A stretch of DNA of 41,147 nucleotides from Dysgonamonadaceae bacterium (GTDB lineage: Bacteria; Bacteroidota; Bacteroidia; Bacteroidales; Azobacteroidaceae). The notes under the pieces were generated by a model that had not been told where the DNA came from, ran no database searches, and saw only the letters and a list, made by a program, of their open reading frames with translations. The stretch is from positions 1-41,147 of the forward strand of contig JAISWH010000128.1 in NCBI GenBank assembly GCA_031271125.1, in the 5' to 3' direction. Position 1 is the stretch's first letter. Each line of letters opens with the position of its first letter. Of this stretch, positions 1-10,561 are shown piece after piece. Position numbers and translations under genes: made by a program.

Positions 1-152
1 TTTGAGCGGAGAAAGAGCGAAGGGAGAGTGGAGAAAGAGCGGAGAAAGAAAAAATTTTTCTACCAACATTCCGTCCCTCTCCTTTGTGCGGTATAATAGC
101 ACCTCAAAAAAAGATTTAGCCACGAATATTGTTAATTTGAGCAGTATATACG

Positions 153-183
153 TTGATTGACACGTGAAAAATCAGTATCTTTG
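153..183 (+). promoter_or_regulatory. Bacteroidota-type promoter for the ATPase gene
   Basis: TTGA (153-156), 19-nt gap, TATCTTTG (176-183); matches TTTG/TAnnTTTG consensus with one mismatch in the -33 box. Confidence 0.5.
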
Positions 184-205
184 CCGGATAATAAATATTT
201 TAGTA

Positions 206-1762
206 ATGAGATACTTTAATATAGCTGGGCCATGTAACAGCGCAAAACATTACATGATAGACGCCGCCACCCGTTTGCAGGGCGTCGAACAGTTGATAGA
301 CATGAATCAGTATTTTGTGATTCATGCGGCGCGTCAGAGTGGCAAGACCACCTATCTACAGGATTTGACCGACCGGCTTAACGCAAAGGGGCAATACTAT
401 GCGCTGTGCTGTTCGTTGGAAAACGTACAAAACATTGTTAAGCCGGAAGATGGGATACCTCGAATTGTCTTGAAGATAAAAAATCAGCTTCGCCTTTCGA
501 ACATTCCTCACAAAGCGGAATTTGCCAAAGATGCGGATTACAGCGATTTTACAAACGTTCTGAACATGGAACTTACCCTGTTTTGCATGTTGTTGGACAA
601 GCCGCTGGTGATTTTATTCGACGAAGCGGACTGTTTGAGCGAAGGGACATTGATCACTTTTCTCCGGCAGTTGCGCGATGGTTACAACAATCGTTCGAGG
701 CAGGCATTTGTCCATTCCATAGCGCTGGTGGGCATGCGCAATATCCGCGACTACAAAGCCAAAGTCCGTCCCGACAGCGAAACGTTAGGCAGCGCAAGCC
801 CGTTCAATATCGTTACAGAATCGTTAACATTAAAAAACTTTACCAAAGAAGAAATTGCCGAACTGTACCGGCAGCATACCGGTGAAACAGGACAAGTATT
901 TGAAGATGATGCAATAAAACTGGTCTGGGAACAGACACAGGGGCAGCCTTGGCTGGTGAATGCCATTGCCCGCGAGGTGATTGTGAAAATCCTGCAATCG
1001 GACTACACAAAGCCGGTAACGGCGAAATTAGTGGATCAAGCCGTTCAAAACATTATCCTGCGGCGGGATACTCATATCGACAGTTTACTTGAACGGCTGA
1101 AGGAAGAACGGGTACGCAAAGTGATAGAGCCGATCATCATTGGTGAAGATTTTGTCGGACGGCTTTCCGATGATTTTCTTTATGTCAGGGATTTGGGCTT
1201 GATTACCGAAACGCAAGAACGTTTGGGGCCTGCCAATCCTATTTATGGAGAGGTTATCGCCCGAACCTTAAGTTACGATCTTCAGCAAAATTTACTGCAT
1301 CATCACAAAGAATATCAAATGCCCCGCTACCTGAAAAACGGACGCATTGACGTAGATTACCTGATGCGCGACTTCCAGCAATTCTGGCGCGAAAACAGCA
1401 ATATTTGGAAAAAGAGATTCGAATATAAGGAAGCAGCGCCACATCTGATCCTGATGGGCTTTCTGCAACGGGTCATCAACGGCGGCGGACAGATTATCCG
1501 TGATATGGCGGCAGGCACAGGTCGCCTCGACATCTGCCTGATATACGGAGGACAAAAATATCCGATAGAAATCAAACTCAATTACGGGCCGAAATATATG
1601 GAAAAAGGTCTCGAACAGACTGCCCGTTACATGGATATTTTCGGTTGCAGCGAAAGCTGGCTCGCCGTTTTCGAACATCGTTCCGGTATTGAATGGGAAA
1701 AGAAAATCTACATGAAAAAGGAAACAATGGACGGGAAAACGGTTACGGTAGTGGGACTATAA
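206..1762 (+). CDS. AAA-like ATPase with C-terminal PD-(D/E)XK nuclease-like domain
   Basis: ORF 164..1762. The start at 206 (MRYFNIAGPCN) is preferred because a promoter -7 box TATCTTTG lies at 176-183, so the ATG at 164 would be upstream of the transcript. Walker A-like HAARQSGKTT, Walker B-like LVILFDEAD, C-terminal RLDICLIYGGQKYPIEIKL (D...ExK). Confidence 0.8.
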   Translation: MRYFNIAGPCNSAKHYMIDAATRLQGVEQLIDMNQYFVIHAARQSGKTTYLQDLTDRLNAKGQYYALCCSLENVQNIVKPEDGIPRIVLKIKNQLRLSNIPHKAEFAKDADYSDFTNVLNMELTLFCMLLDKPLVILFDEADCLSEGTLITFLRQLRDGYNNRSRQAFVHSIALVGMRNIRDYKAKVRPDSETLGSASPFNIVTESLTLKNFTKEEIAELYRQHTGETGQVFEDDAIKLVWEQTQGQPWLVNAIAREVIVKILQSDYTKPVTAKLVDQAVQNIILRRDTHIDSLLERLKEERVRKVIEPIIIGEDFVGRLSDDFLYVRDLGLITETQERLGPANPIYGEVIARTLSYDLQQNLLHHHKEYQMPRYLKNGRIDVDYLMRDFQQFWRENSNIWKKRFEYKEAAPHLILMGFLQRVINGGGQIIRDMAAGTGRLDICLIYGGQKYPIEIKLNYGPKYMEKGLEQTARYMDIFGCSESWLAVFEHRSGIEWEKKIYMKKETMDGKTVTVVGL

Positions 1763-1819
1763 TTTTCTGAAATGCCACGTCCTAATCCGTTCCCCTCCCA
1801 CGAAATTGCAATTCAATTC

Positions 1820-4012
1820 TCAAAACCTCCGTCTATCCGGCCTGTGAGGTCTGTCTTCCCGGTTCGGCCGCGCTTCATGCGGATGATTTTCGTGTTCCGG
1901 TCGCGGCAACAACGCCTTGCGGGATAGTTTGAACTTACCGGTTTTCGGATCAATATCTACCAATTTTACTTGGATGATATCTCCTTCTTTCAAGCCCGAT
2001 TCTTCAACTGTTTCCAAACGTTTCCAATCAATTTCCGAAATGTGCAGCAAACCATCTTTCCCAGGAAGAAATTCGACAAAAGCGCCGTAAGGCATTACCG
2101 AACGGATTTTTCCTTCATATACTTCATTGATTTCGGGAATGGCGACAATACCCTTGATTTTTTCTATGGCGGCGTCAATAGCCGACTTGTTCGGCGCAGA
2201 AACTTCTACGCGTCCGACACCGTCGATTTCTTCAATAGTGATCGTCGTTCCGGTCTCTTCCTGTAAGGCTTGAATTATTTTTCCGCCCGGACCGATTACA
2301 GCGCCGATAAACTCTTTGGCAATAATTATCATTTCAATTCTCGGAACATGCGGCTTGAGATCGGGACGCGGTTCGGAAATCGTTTCCAGAAGTTTACCCA
2401 AAATATGTTCCCTGCCTTGTTTGGCTTGAGCCAAAGCGTTTTCCAAAATTTCGTAGGAAAGTCCGTCCACCTTAATATCCATTTGCGTAGCGGTAATTCC
2501 GTCGCGGGTGCCGGTTACTTTGAAGTCCATGTCGCCCAAGTGGTCTTCGTCGCCCAAAATATCCGAAAGCACGGCGTATTTTGTTCCTTTGTTTTCGGAA
2601 ATCAAACCCATAGCGATTCCCGATACCGGTTTTTTGATTTGTACGCCGGCGTCCATCAGGGCAAGCGTACCGGAGCAAACGGTTGCCATAGAAGAAGAAC
2701 CGTTTGATTCAAGGATGTCGGATACGATGCGAATCGTATAAGGATAATTTTCAGGTAACATGGGTTTCAACGCACGATGCGCCAGGTTTCCGTGTCCGAC
2801 TTCGCGGCGTCCCACGCCTCGTTGGGGTCTGGCTTCGCCGGTAGCGAAAGGTGGAAAATTGTAATGCAGCAGGAAACGTTCTTTTTCGGTATCCAAGACG
2901 TCGTCTACAATTTTTTCGTCCAATTTGGTACCCAAAGTAACGGTTGCCAAAGCCTGCGTTTCGCCGCGTGTGAAAACGGCCGATCCGTGAGGTCCCGGAA
3001 CATAACTCACTTCCGACCAGATGGGACGGATTTCCGAAGTTTTACGGCCATCCAGACGGATGCCTTCGTCCAAAATACAACGGCGCATGGCTGCTTTTTC
3101 CACTTCGTGATAATACTTGCCGATCAAAGTTTTCTTTTCGTCCGTCAATTCTTCTTCGGTGAATTGCGCTTTGTATTCTTCGACAATGGCTTCAAAAGCC
3201 TCGCTACGTTCATGTTTGCCTTGTCCCGAACGGGCTATGGCGTATACTTTGTCGTACAATTTGGCTTTAATATCTTCGCGTAAAGTTTCGTCGTTTTCTT
3301 CATGATTGTATTCACGTTTCGCAGCAGTGCCGACTTCTTCCGCCAGTTCGATTTGCGCCCGGCACATCACTTTGATGGTTTCGTGGGCAAATTTGATGGC
3401 TTCGAGCATTTCGGCTTCCGAAACTTCTTTCATTTCACCTTCCACCATCATGATATTGTCGATGGTTGCGCCAACCATAATGTCTATATCTGCTTTTTCC
3501 AATTCCTCAAAAGTGGGATTGATTTTGAGTTGTCCGTCGATCCGGGCGACGCGTACTTCGGCAATCGGCCCGTTGAAAGGAACGGTCGAAACAGCCAGGG
3601 CAGCCGAAGCGGCCAAACCGGCTAAAGCATCGGGAATATCTTTCCCGTCTGTCGAAAACAGAATAATATTTACATAAACTTCCGCATGGTAATCGTCAGG
3701 GAACAAAGGACGTAAAACACGGTCAACCAACCGGGAGGTCAGAATTTCATAGTCCGAAGCCCGCCCTTCTCTTCTTGTAAACCCTCCGGGAAAACGCCCG
3801 AAAGCCGAATATTTTTCTTTGTATTCAACTTGTAGCGGCATAAAGTCCGTACCGGGAGTAGCATCTTTGGCAGCGCATACCGTTGCCAAAACCATTGTAT
3901 CGTTCATTCTTAACTCGACCGATCCGTCGGCTTGCTTAGCCAATTTTCCGGTCTCTATGGTGATGACTCTTCCATCACCCAAATCAATTTTTTTTACAAT
4001 CGGATTAATCAT
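1820..4012 (-). CDS. pnp: polyribonucleotide nucleotidyltransferase (PNPase)
   Basis: 730 aa; two RNase PH cores, KH ([23 protein letters not shown]) and S1 ([30 protein letters not shown]) domains. Confidence 0.98.
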   Translation of the reverse strand: MINPIVKKIDLGDGRVITIETGKLAKQADGSVELRMNDTMVLATVCAAKDATPGTDFMPLQVEYKEKYSAFGRFPGGFTRREGRASDYEILTSRLVDRVLRPLFPDDYHAEVYVNIILFSTDGKDIPDALAGLAASAALAVSTVPFNGPIAEVRVARIDGQLKINPTFEELEKADIDIMVGATIDNIMMVEGEMKEVSEAEMLEAIKFAHETIKVMCRAQIELAEEVGTAAKREYNHEENDETLREDIKAKLYDKVYAIARSGQGKHERSEAFEAIVEEYKAQFTEEELTDEKKTLIGKYYHEVEKAAMRRCILDEGIRLDGRKTSEIRPIWSEVSYVPGPHGSAVFTRGETQALATVTLGTKLDEKIVDDVLDTEKERFLLHYNFPPFATGEARPQRGVGRREVGHGNLAHRALKPMLPENYPYTIRIVSDILESNGSSSMATVCSGTLALMDAGVQIKKPVSGIAMGLISENKGTKYAVLSDILGDEDHLGDMDFKVTGTRDGITATQMDIKVDGLSYEILENALAQAKQGREHILGKLLETISEPRPDLKPHVPRIEMIIIAKEFIGAVIGPGGKIIQALQEETGTTITIEEIDGVGRVEVSAPNKSAIDAAIEKIKGIVAIPEINEVYEGKIRSVMPYGAFVEFLPGKDGLLHISEIDWKRLETVEESGLKEGDIIQVKLVDIDPKTGKFKLSRKALLPRPEHENHPHEARPNREDRPHRPDRRRF

Positions 4013-4116
4013 AAATAATCTTTAAATCTATATTTCTCTCTAAAATTGTGCAAAGATAATCAAAAATATAGGAAATCATTGTATATTTGCGTCTAAAAAT
4101 TCTATAATAAGCTAAA

Positions 4117-5391
4117 ATGAATATGAATATTATCCATTATTTTATCCTCAATCCCCTGAAGAGGGCTTTTAAGGACAGCGGGTTTAACGATTTTATTACG
4201 GCAAAGTCCCCTTTAGGGAAACCACGTTTGGCGTTAGTCAATTCAGGAGTAATCTTTATTTTGGGTATCTGTATGTTTGCTTCATGTACGAAAAATAATA
4301 AATTTACAATAGAAGGCAATGTAAAAGACGGTTCGGGGAAAACGCTTTACTTGGAAAACGTTACCACTTCGTCGGTTGTGGTTTTGGATTCCGTAGAATT
4401 GGGTGATAACGGTTCTTTCCGGTTCAAAAGACCGCGGCCGCAGGCGCCGGATTTTTATCGTTTGCGTCTGAAACACCAATTCATCAATTTATCCGTTGAC
4501 AGTACGGAAACAATTAAGATACAACCGGATACACTGAATTTTGCCCGCAATTATACGGTGGAAGGTTCTTTCGAATGTTCAAAAATCAAAGAACTGACTT
4601 TCTTACAGTTAGCAACCAATGAGGCTTATAATCAATTGCAAAAACAATACGAGTCCAAAACGATTTCCTTAGATGAATACATTGTCGGGATTAAAGAAAT
4701 TATGGATGCTTATAAAAAGGAAGCCACAAATTATATAATGACCAATCCTGCTTCAGCATCGGCATATTTCGCATTATTCCAACAAATTAACGGATTGTTG
4801 ATATTCGATCCTTACGATAAGCAGGATTCCAGAATGTATGGCGCTGTAGCTAATAATTGGAATATGAATTATCCTGATGCGCTTCGTACCAAACATTTGG
4901 TCGGTTTATTCACCAATTCGCTGATCGTATTGCGACAGGAACAAAACAAAGCAGTGCCTCAAGAACTAGACAGTAAGCAGTTTTTCGACATATCTTTACC
5001 GTCGATTCAAGATAACGAAATACGACTTTCGGAAGTTGGCGCGGGAAAAGTTGTGCTATTGGATTTCACGGCCTACGAATCGCAAAATTCGCCCCTGCAT
5101 AATATGGATTTGCTGAAAATTTACCGGAAATATGAATCGCAAGGTTTTGCTATTTACCAGGTATCATTGGACAGGGATAGACATTTTTGGAAAAATGCCG
5201 CCGTCAATTTGCCTTGGATTTGTGTCATTGATCCGCAGTCTGTTTATTCCGAGATAGCTAAAAAATACAATGTCAGCAATCTTCCGGCCGGTTTTATATT
5301 TGATAAGCATGGTGATATTGTTTCCCGAATAGATAATTATGGTGATTTGGAAAAGTTGGTTGTTTCACATTTGCGTAATATGAAAAAATGA
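4117..5391 (+). CDS. DUF4369/thioredoxin-like fold lipoprotein (TlpA/AhpC-TSA family) lacking the CxxC motif
   Basis: Lipobox-like MFASC, then KFTIEGNVKDGSGKTLYLENV (DUF4369-like) and a C-terminal thioredoxin-like domain (VVLLDFTAYESQNSPLHN...LPAGFIFDKHGDIV). Confidence 0.8.
   Translation: MNMNIIHYFILNPLKRAFKDSGFNDFITAKSPLGKPRLALVNSGVIFILGICMFASCTKNNKFTIEGNVKDGSGKTLYLENVTTSSVVVLDSVELGDNGSFRFKRPRPQAPDFYRLRLKHQFINLSVDSTETIKIQPDTLNFARNYTVEGSFECSKIKELTFLQLATNEAYNQLQKQYESKTISLDEYIVGIKEIMDAYKKEATNYIMTNPASASAYFALFQQINGLLIFDPYDKQDSRMYGAVANNWNMNYPDALRTKHLVGLFTNSLIVLRQEQNKAVPQELDSKQFFDISLPSIQDNEIRLSEVGAGKVVLLDFTAYESQNSPLHNMDLLKIYRKYESQGFAIYQVSLDRDRHFWKNAAVNLPWICVIDPQSVYSEIAKKYNVSNLPAGFIFDKHGDIVSRIDNYGDLEKLVVSHLRNMKK
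4151..4220. repeat. small inverted-repeat element inside a signal-peptide coding region
   Basis: Left arm atcccctgaagagggctttt (4151-4170); right arm caaagtcccctttagggaa (about 4202-4220). The arms are imperfect reverse complements (aaag.ccctcttcagggga / aaagtcccctttagggaa). Confidence 0.5.
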
Positions 5392-5408
5392 GGCATACTA
5401 TGAAATTA

Positions 5409-5528
5409 GTAAACGAGTTGACGAGTAAACAAGTAAACTAAGGTATAAAGAGCCGTAACTCGTCAACTCGTCTACTTGTCAACTCGTCTACTTGTCAACT
5501 TGTCAACTTGTCAACTCGTCTACTCGTT
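5409..5528. repeat. degenerate octamer tandem repeat ([A/T]ACT[C/T]GTC) with opposite-orientation copies, forming a hairpin
   Basis: About 9 tandem copies at 5457-5528 (aactcgtc aactcgtc tacttgtc aactcgtc tacttgtc aacttgtc aacttgtc aactcgtc tactcgtt). Reverse-complement copies lie at 5413-5436. Confidence 0.8.
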
Positions 5529-5710
5529 CATGCACAAACCCGTACCGCGTGAAGCTAAAACGTTTTTTGCCGGCTTATGTTATAAAACATCCTTAAAAAT
5601 TTGGAAAAACGGCAAATTCATTTTACCTTTGACCGCTAAAAATAGGAGTTCCGGTCTAAATTGATCGGAATTCTTTTTGTTTTTTTTATAAAATTTAACA
5701 TTTATCCAAT

Positions 5711-6181
5711 ATGGCTGTACATTATTTGACAAAAGAGGGATATAACAAACTCCTTGAAGAAGTGAATTATATGGAAACGGAACGACGCCCTGCAATTTCG
5801 AAACAAATTGCGGAAGCCCGTGACAAGGGCGATTTATCCGAAAATGCGGAATATGATGCGGCTAAAGAAGCGCAAGGAATTTTAGAAGCTAAAATTTCCC
5901 AGTTAAAGACTTTGATTTCCAACGCTCGTTTGATCGACGAAAGCCAAATATCAACCGATAGCGTGCAAATTTTGAACAAAGTCACGATCAGAAATACTAA
6001 AAATAATCAAAAAATGGCTTATACTTTGGTATCCGAAAGTGAAGCGGATTTGAAACAAGGAAAAATCGCCATCGGCACCCCTATCGGAAAAGGTCTTTTA
6101 GGTAAGAAAGTGGGTGATATTGTGGATATTAAAGTTCCGAACGGAATATTGAATTTTGAAATTGTTGATATTGCTTTATGA
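5711..6181 (+). CDS. greA: transcription elongation factor GreA
   Basis: 156 aa; YLTKEGYNKLLEEVNYMETERRPAISKQIAEARDKGDLSENAEYDAAKEAQG is the typical GreA coiled coil. Confidence 0.97.
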   Translation: MAVHYLTKEGYNKLLEEVNYMETERRPAISKQIAEARDKGDLSENAEYDAAKEAQGILEAKISQLKTLISNARLIDESQISTDSVQILNKVTIRNTKNNQKMAYTLVSESEADLKQGKIAIGTPIGKGLLGKKVGDIVDIKVPNGILNFEIVDIAL

Positions 6182-6597
6182 CTATTTTCAGTAAAATAAT
6201 TGCAGGCGAAATACCGAGCTATAAAGTAGCGGAAAATGCCGGTTTTTACGCTTTTCTGGATATTAACCCCTTAGTAAAAGGGCATACGCTTGTCGTCCCT
6301 AAAAAGGAAGTAGATTATATTTATGATTTGGACGAGCGGACGGTGGGGGAAATATTTGTTTTCTCGAAACAGGTAGCAATAGCCATACAAAAAGCGATTC
6401 CCTGCAAACGCGTAGGGATTGCGGTCATCGGAATGGAAGTGCCGCACGCCCATATTCACCTGATTCCCCTTAACCGAGAATCGGATATGATTTTTTCAAA
6501 TCCTAAATTGAAACTTACTTCGGAGGAATTTCGGAGTATTGCCTCAGCTATAGCTGCAAGTTTTGAAATAGAACCTAATCCGAGTGGATTTCAATAA
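6178..6597 (+). CDS. HIT family protein
   Basis: Start overlaps the greA stop (ATGA at 6178); SKIIAGEIPSYKVAEN and the histidine triad HAHIHLIPL. Confidence 0.95.
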   Translation: MTIFSKIIAGEIPSYKVAENAGFYAFLDINPLVKGHTLVVPKKEVDYIYDLDERTVGEIFVFSKQVAIAIQKAIPCKRVGIAVIGMEVPHAHIHLIPLNRESDMIFSNPKLKLTSEEFRSIASAIAASFEIEPNPSGFQ

Positions 6598-6631
6598 AAA
6601 AACGTTTACTACAATTGTGGCAAACGTTTTT
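6598..6631 (+). terminator. hairpin terminator after the HIT gene
   Basis: Perfect 10-bp stem aaaaacgttt (6598-6607) / aaacgttttt (6622-6631), ending in a T run. Confidence 0.6.
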
Positions 6632-6676
6632 CGTCGATTAAACGAACTTTGCAGTCTCAACAAAAAATAATAATCC

Positions 6677-7954
6677 ATGAATCGACCGTTAGCAGAACGA
6701 ATGCGTCCCCAGACTTTAGACGATTATGTCGGCCAGAGTCATCTGGTGGGGAAAGGAAGCGTCCTTCGGAAAATGATTGATTCGGGAACTATTCCCTCGT
6801 TTATTTTGTGGGGGCCTCCCGGTGTCGGGAAAACGACTTTGGCCCGGATTATTTCAAAGCAGCTGGATATTCCTTTTTTTACGCTGAGCGCCATCAATTC
6901 GGGCGTGAAAGAAGTTCGGGAAATCATTGAAAAAGCCAAATCGACCGTTTTTTTCGATAGCAAACGTCCTGTTTTGTTTATCGATGAAATTCATCGTTTC
7001 AGTAAATCCCAACAAGATTCGTTGTTGGCTGCTGTCGAAACCGGTACCATAACTTTGATTGGCGCGACGACTGAAAATCCTTCGTTTGAAGTAATCAGTC
7101 CCTTGCTTTCCCGCTGTCAGGTTTATGTCCTGAAGAGCCTGAGCGCAGATGATTTATTGACGCTGATGCACAAGGCTTTAACCACCGACGTTGAACTGAA
7201 AAAGAAAGAAATCACAATACAGGAAACGGCGGCATTGTTGCGGTTTTCCGGTGGAGACGCTCGTAAACTGCTCAATATCCTTGAATTGGTTATCGACGCT
7301 GATGGAAATAACGAACCGGATACACCTGTTGTTATTACCGACGAGAAAGTCATTGACCGCCTGCAAGAAAATCCTGTCGCTTACGACAAAGGCGGTGAAA
7401 TGCATTATGATATTATTTCGGCTTTTATCAAATCCATTCGGGGTAGCGACCCCGACGGCGCGATTTATTGGCTGGCGCGGATGGTTGCCGGAGGCGAAGA
7501 CCCCAAATTTATCGCTCGCCGCCTGGTGATTTCCGCTTCGGAAGACATTGGTTTGGCGAATCCCAATGCCTTGTTGCTGGCTAACGCTTGCTTCGATGCG
7601 CTGACTAAAATCGGTTGGCCCGAAGGACGGATTATCCTGGCGGAAACGACTGTTTACCTGGCTACAAGCCCCAAAAGTAATTCGGCGTATATGGCCATTG
7701 AAAATGCTACGGCTGAAGTCAACCGGTCGGGTAATTTACCTGTTCCGCTTCATTTACGCAACGCACCCACCCAATTGATGAAAAGCCTGAATTACCACAA
7801 AGGCTACAAATATGCTCATGATTATGAAGGAAATTATGTCGAACAGGATTATTTACCGGAAGAAATTAAGGATAAAAAATTCTGGCTTTCTCAAAATAAT
7901 GTTCAGGAAAGGAAAATTCAAGAATATTTGAATTCAATACGAGGCAATATTTGA
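6677..7954 (+). CDS. rarA: replication-associated recombination protein A (MgsA/RarA AAA ATPase)
   Basis: 425 aa; PLAERMRPQTLDDYVGQSHL, Walker A GPPGVGKTT, FIDEIHRF, GATTENPSFEV. Confidence 0.97.
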   Translation: MNRPLAERMRPQTLDDYVGQSHLVGKGSVLRKMIDSGTIPSFILWGPPGVGKTTLARIISKQLDIPFFTLSAINSGVKEVREIIEKAKSTVFFDSKRPVLFIDEIHRFSKSQQDSLLAAVETGTITLIGATTENPSFEVISPLLSRCQVYVLKSLSADDLLTLMHKALTTDVELKKKEITIQETAALLRFSGGDARKLLNILELVIDADGNNEPDTPVVITDEKVIDRLQENPVAYDKGGEMHYDIISAFIKSIRGSDPDGAIYWLARMVAGGEDPKFIARRLVISASEDIGLANPNALLLANACFDALTKIGWPEGRIILAETTVYLATSPKSNSAYMAIENATAEVNRSGNLPVPLHLRNAPTQLMKSLNYHKGYKYAHDYEGNYVEQDYLPEEIKDKKFWLSQNNVQERKIQEYLNSIRGNI

Positions 7955-8013
7955 AAAAAAAATAGTACCTTCGCAGTCTCAAATAAGATTTTTTTAATTT
8001 AAAACATGTTATT

Positions 8014-9093
8014 ATGAAGAAGTATAATTTTAATGCAGGACCTTCTATCTTGCCACAAGAAACTGTAAACAATACAATTGACGCTATTAAAGATTTTGCC
8101 GGAACAGGTTTGGGTTTAATGGAAGTGAGCCATCGTACTAAAGAATTTCAAGCGGTGATGGACGAAACGGTTGCCTTGTTCAAAGAACTTTTAAATATTC
8201 CGGAAGGCTATTCCGTGCTGTTTTTGGGCGGTGGAGCAAGTCTGGAATTTTGCATGGTGCCTTACAATCTGTTGGAAAAGAAAGCCGCTTACCTGAATAC
8301 CGGTACGTGGGCAAGTAAAGCATTGAAAGAAGCCAAGTTATTTGGGGAAGTTGTAGAGGTAGCCTCTTCCAAAGCAGACAATTTTACATATATCCCGAAA
8401 AATTATACCATTCCGGCCGATGCCGATTATTTTCATATTACTACCAATAATACGATTTTCGGAACAGAAATTCATCACGACATAGATTCTCCGGTGACTT
8501 TAGTCGCCGATATGTCGTCCGATATTTTTTCCCGTCCGGTGGATGTAAGCAAATATGGGCTTATTTACGGAGGCGCACAGAAAAACCTGGCTCCGGCAGG
8601 CGTAACTTTCGTGATTGTGAAAGACGACATTTTGGGAAAAGTAAGCCGTCCGATTCCGACCATGCTGGATTACCGCACGCACATCAAGGAAGGTTCGATG
8701 TTTAATACGCCGCCCGTAGTGCCGGTTTACGCTGCATTGCAAACTTTGAAATGGTTGAAATCCATTGGCGGTCTCGCTGAAATGTATCGTCGTAACAAGG
8801 AAAAAGCGGATATGCTTTACGCCGAAATCGACCGCAATAAATTGTTCAAAGGAACCGTCACGGTGAAGGAAGACCGTTCGCTGATGAACATCTGTTTCGT
8901 GATGAACGAAGAATACAAGGATTTGGAAGCCGAATTTTTGCAATTAGCCGTATCCAAAGGCATGGTGGGCATTAAGGGGCATCGTTCGGTCGGCGGATTC
9001 AGGGCTTCAACTTACAATGCCTTGCCGAAAGAAGCGGTACAGGCTTTGATTGATGTTATGCAGGAATTTGAAAAGAAGAAGGTAAAGGGTTAA
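8014..9093 (+). CDS. serC: phosphoserine aminotransferase
   Basis: 359 aa; [34 protein letters not shown]. Confidence 0.97.
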   Translation: MKKYNFNAGPSILPQETVNNTIDAIKDFAGTGLGLMEVSHRTKEFQAVMDETVALFKELLNIPEGYSVLFLGGGASLEFCMVPYNLLEKKAAYLNTGTWASKALKEAKLFGEVVEVASSKADNFTYIPKNYTIPADADYFHITTNNTIFGTEIHHDIDSPVTLVADMSSDIFSRPVDVSKYGLIYGGAQKNLAPAGVTFVIVKDDILGKVSRPIPTMLDYRTHIKEGSMFNTPPVVPVYAALQTLKWLKSIGGLAEMYRRNKEKADMLYAEIDRNKLFKGTVTVKEDRSLMNICFVMNEEYKDLEAEFLQLAVSKGMVGIKGHRSVGGFRASTYNALPKEAVQALIDVMQEFEKKKVKG

Positions 9094-9098
9094 ATGTG

Positions 9099-9148
9099 AA
9101 GGGCTAAAGTCCTGTATTCTTATCTTTCGCCTTTTACCCTTAGCCCTT
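9099..9148. repeat. intergenic inverted repeat (possible terminator or attenuator)
   Basis: aagggctaa (9099-9107) / ttagccctt (9140-9148) between serC and pgk. Confidence 0.5.
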
Positions 9149-9197
9149 AGCCAATTTACCCCAAGTTATAAACATCATTAAATAAAATAAAAATTTT

Positions 9198-10460
9198 ATG
9201 CAAACCATTGACAAATTTAATTTTTCAGGACAAAAAGCTTTTGTCCGCGTAGATTTCAATGTTCCGTTGGATGAAAAATTCAATATCACGGACGATACCC
9301 GCATCCGGGCTGCCATTCCGACCTTGAAAAAAATTCTTTCGGATGGCGGTAGCCTGATTATCGCTTCCCATTTGGGACGTCCCGACGGAGTAACCGGAAA
9401 ATATTCCTTAAAGCATATTTTGGGACGTATTTCCGAATTGTTGGGCATTCCCGTTGAGTTTGCCAACGATTGTCTTGGAACGGAAGCCGTTGAAAAATCA
9501 GCTGCTTTGAAAGCCGGACAAGCGCTTTTATTGGAAAACCTTCGTTTCTATGCTGCTGAAGAAGGCAAGCCTCGCGGATTGGCGAAAGACGCTCCCGAAG
9601 AAGAAGTTGCCGCCGCCAAAAAAGCTGAAAAGGCCAACCAAAAAGAAATGGCTAAACAATTGGCTTCTTATGCAACGGTTTATGTAAACGACGCTTTCGG
9701 TACGGCTCACCGCGCCCACGCGTCGACAGCAATTATCGCCGATTATTTCGACGTAGAACACAAATTGTTCGGTTACCTGATGCAAAATGAAATCGACGCC
9801 GTAGAAAAAGTATTGAAAAATACAGTTCATCCTTTCACAGCCATCATGGGCGGTTCGAAAGTTTCTTCCAAAATCGACATCATTGAAAACCTACTTACTA
9901 AAGTGGATAACCTGATTATTGCCGGCGGTATGACTTATACTTTTACCAAAGCTTTAGGCGGTAAAATCGGTAATTCGATTGTGGAAGACGATAAATTGGA
10001 ATTGGCTTTGAGCCTGATTCGGAAGGCAAAGGAAAACAATGTGAACTTAGTGTTGGCGGTAGATGCCAAAATTGCGGACAATTTCAGCAATGATGCCAAT
10101 ACACAAATCGTTCCGGCAGATGAAATTCCCGAAGGTTGGGAAGGCCTGGATATTGGTCCCGAAACGGAAAAGAAATTCGCTGCTGTTATCGAAGCTTCCA
10201 AAACGATACTTTGGAACGGCCCGACGGGCGTATTTGAATTTGAGAACTTCACCGGAGGATCTAAAGCCGTAGGTATGGCTATCGTTAAAGCAACAGACAA
10301 CGGAGCGTTCTCGCTTATCGGCGGCGGTGATTCGGTGGCTTGCGTCAATAAATTCGGTATTGCCGGCAAGATGTCGTATGTATCGACCGGCGGCGGCGCC
10401 CTTCTGGAATTTATCGAAGGAAAAGTATTACCGGGGATTAAAGCGATTCGCGGATATTAG
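9198..10460 (+). CDS. pgk: phosphoglycerate kinase
   Basis: 420 aa; [37 protein letters not shown]. Confidence 0.98.
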   Translation: MQTIDKFNFSGQKAFVRVDFNVPLDEKFNITDDTRIRAAIPTLKKILSDGGSLIIASHLGRPDGVTGKYSLKHILGRISELLGIPVEFANDCLGTEAVEKSAALKAGQALLLENLRFYAAEEGKPRGLAKDAPEEEVAAAKKAEKANQKEMAKQLASYATVYVNDAFGTAHRAHASTAIIADYFDVEHKLFGYLMQNEIDAVEKVLKNTVHPFTAIMGGSKVSSKIDIIENLLTKVDNLIIAGGMTYTFTKALGGKIGNSIVEDDKLELALSLIRKAKENNVNLVLAVDAKIADNFSNDANTQIVPADEIPEGWEGLDIGPETEKKFAAVIEASKTILWNGPTGVFEFENFTGGSKAVGMAIVKATDNGAFSLIGGGDSVACVNKFGIAGKMSYVSTGGGALLEFIEGKVLPGIKAIRGY

Positions 10461-10485
10461 CCGGCGAAAGGTAGAGAAGGGTCAA

Positions 10486-10525
10486 AAGCCCTGTCGTTCC
10501 TGCGAAAATGGGAATGACAGGGCTT
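10486..10525 (+). terminator. strong hairpin between pgk and pta
   Basis: aagccctgtcgttcc (10486-10500) / ggaatgacagggctt (10511-10525); 15-bp stem with one G-T pair. Confidence 0.6.
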
Positions 10526-10561
10526 CAATCTGAAATCAACAATTAAAATATCTATATCATT

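Noticed and set aside
164-205. Upstream start codon for the first ATPase
   Set aside because: It precedes the -7 promoter box at 176-183; the start at 206 fits a short 5' UTR.
1970-4025. Multiple plus-strand ORFs antisense to pnp
   Set aside because: Pnp is a clear full-length conserved protein; the antisense ORFs have no recognisable domains.
5409-5528. CRISPR array
   Set aside because: The repeat unit is 8 bp, with no spacers; it is a tandem array with an inverted partner.
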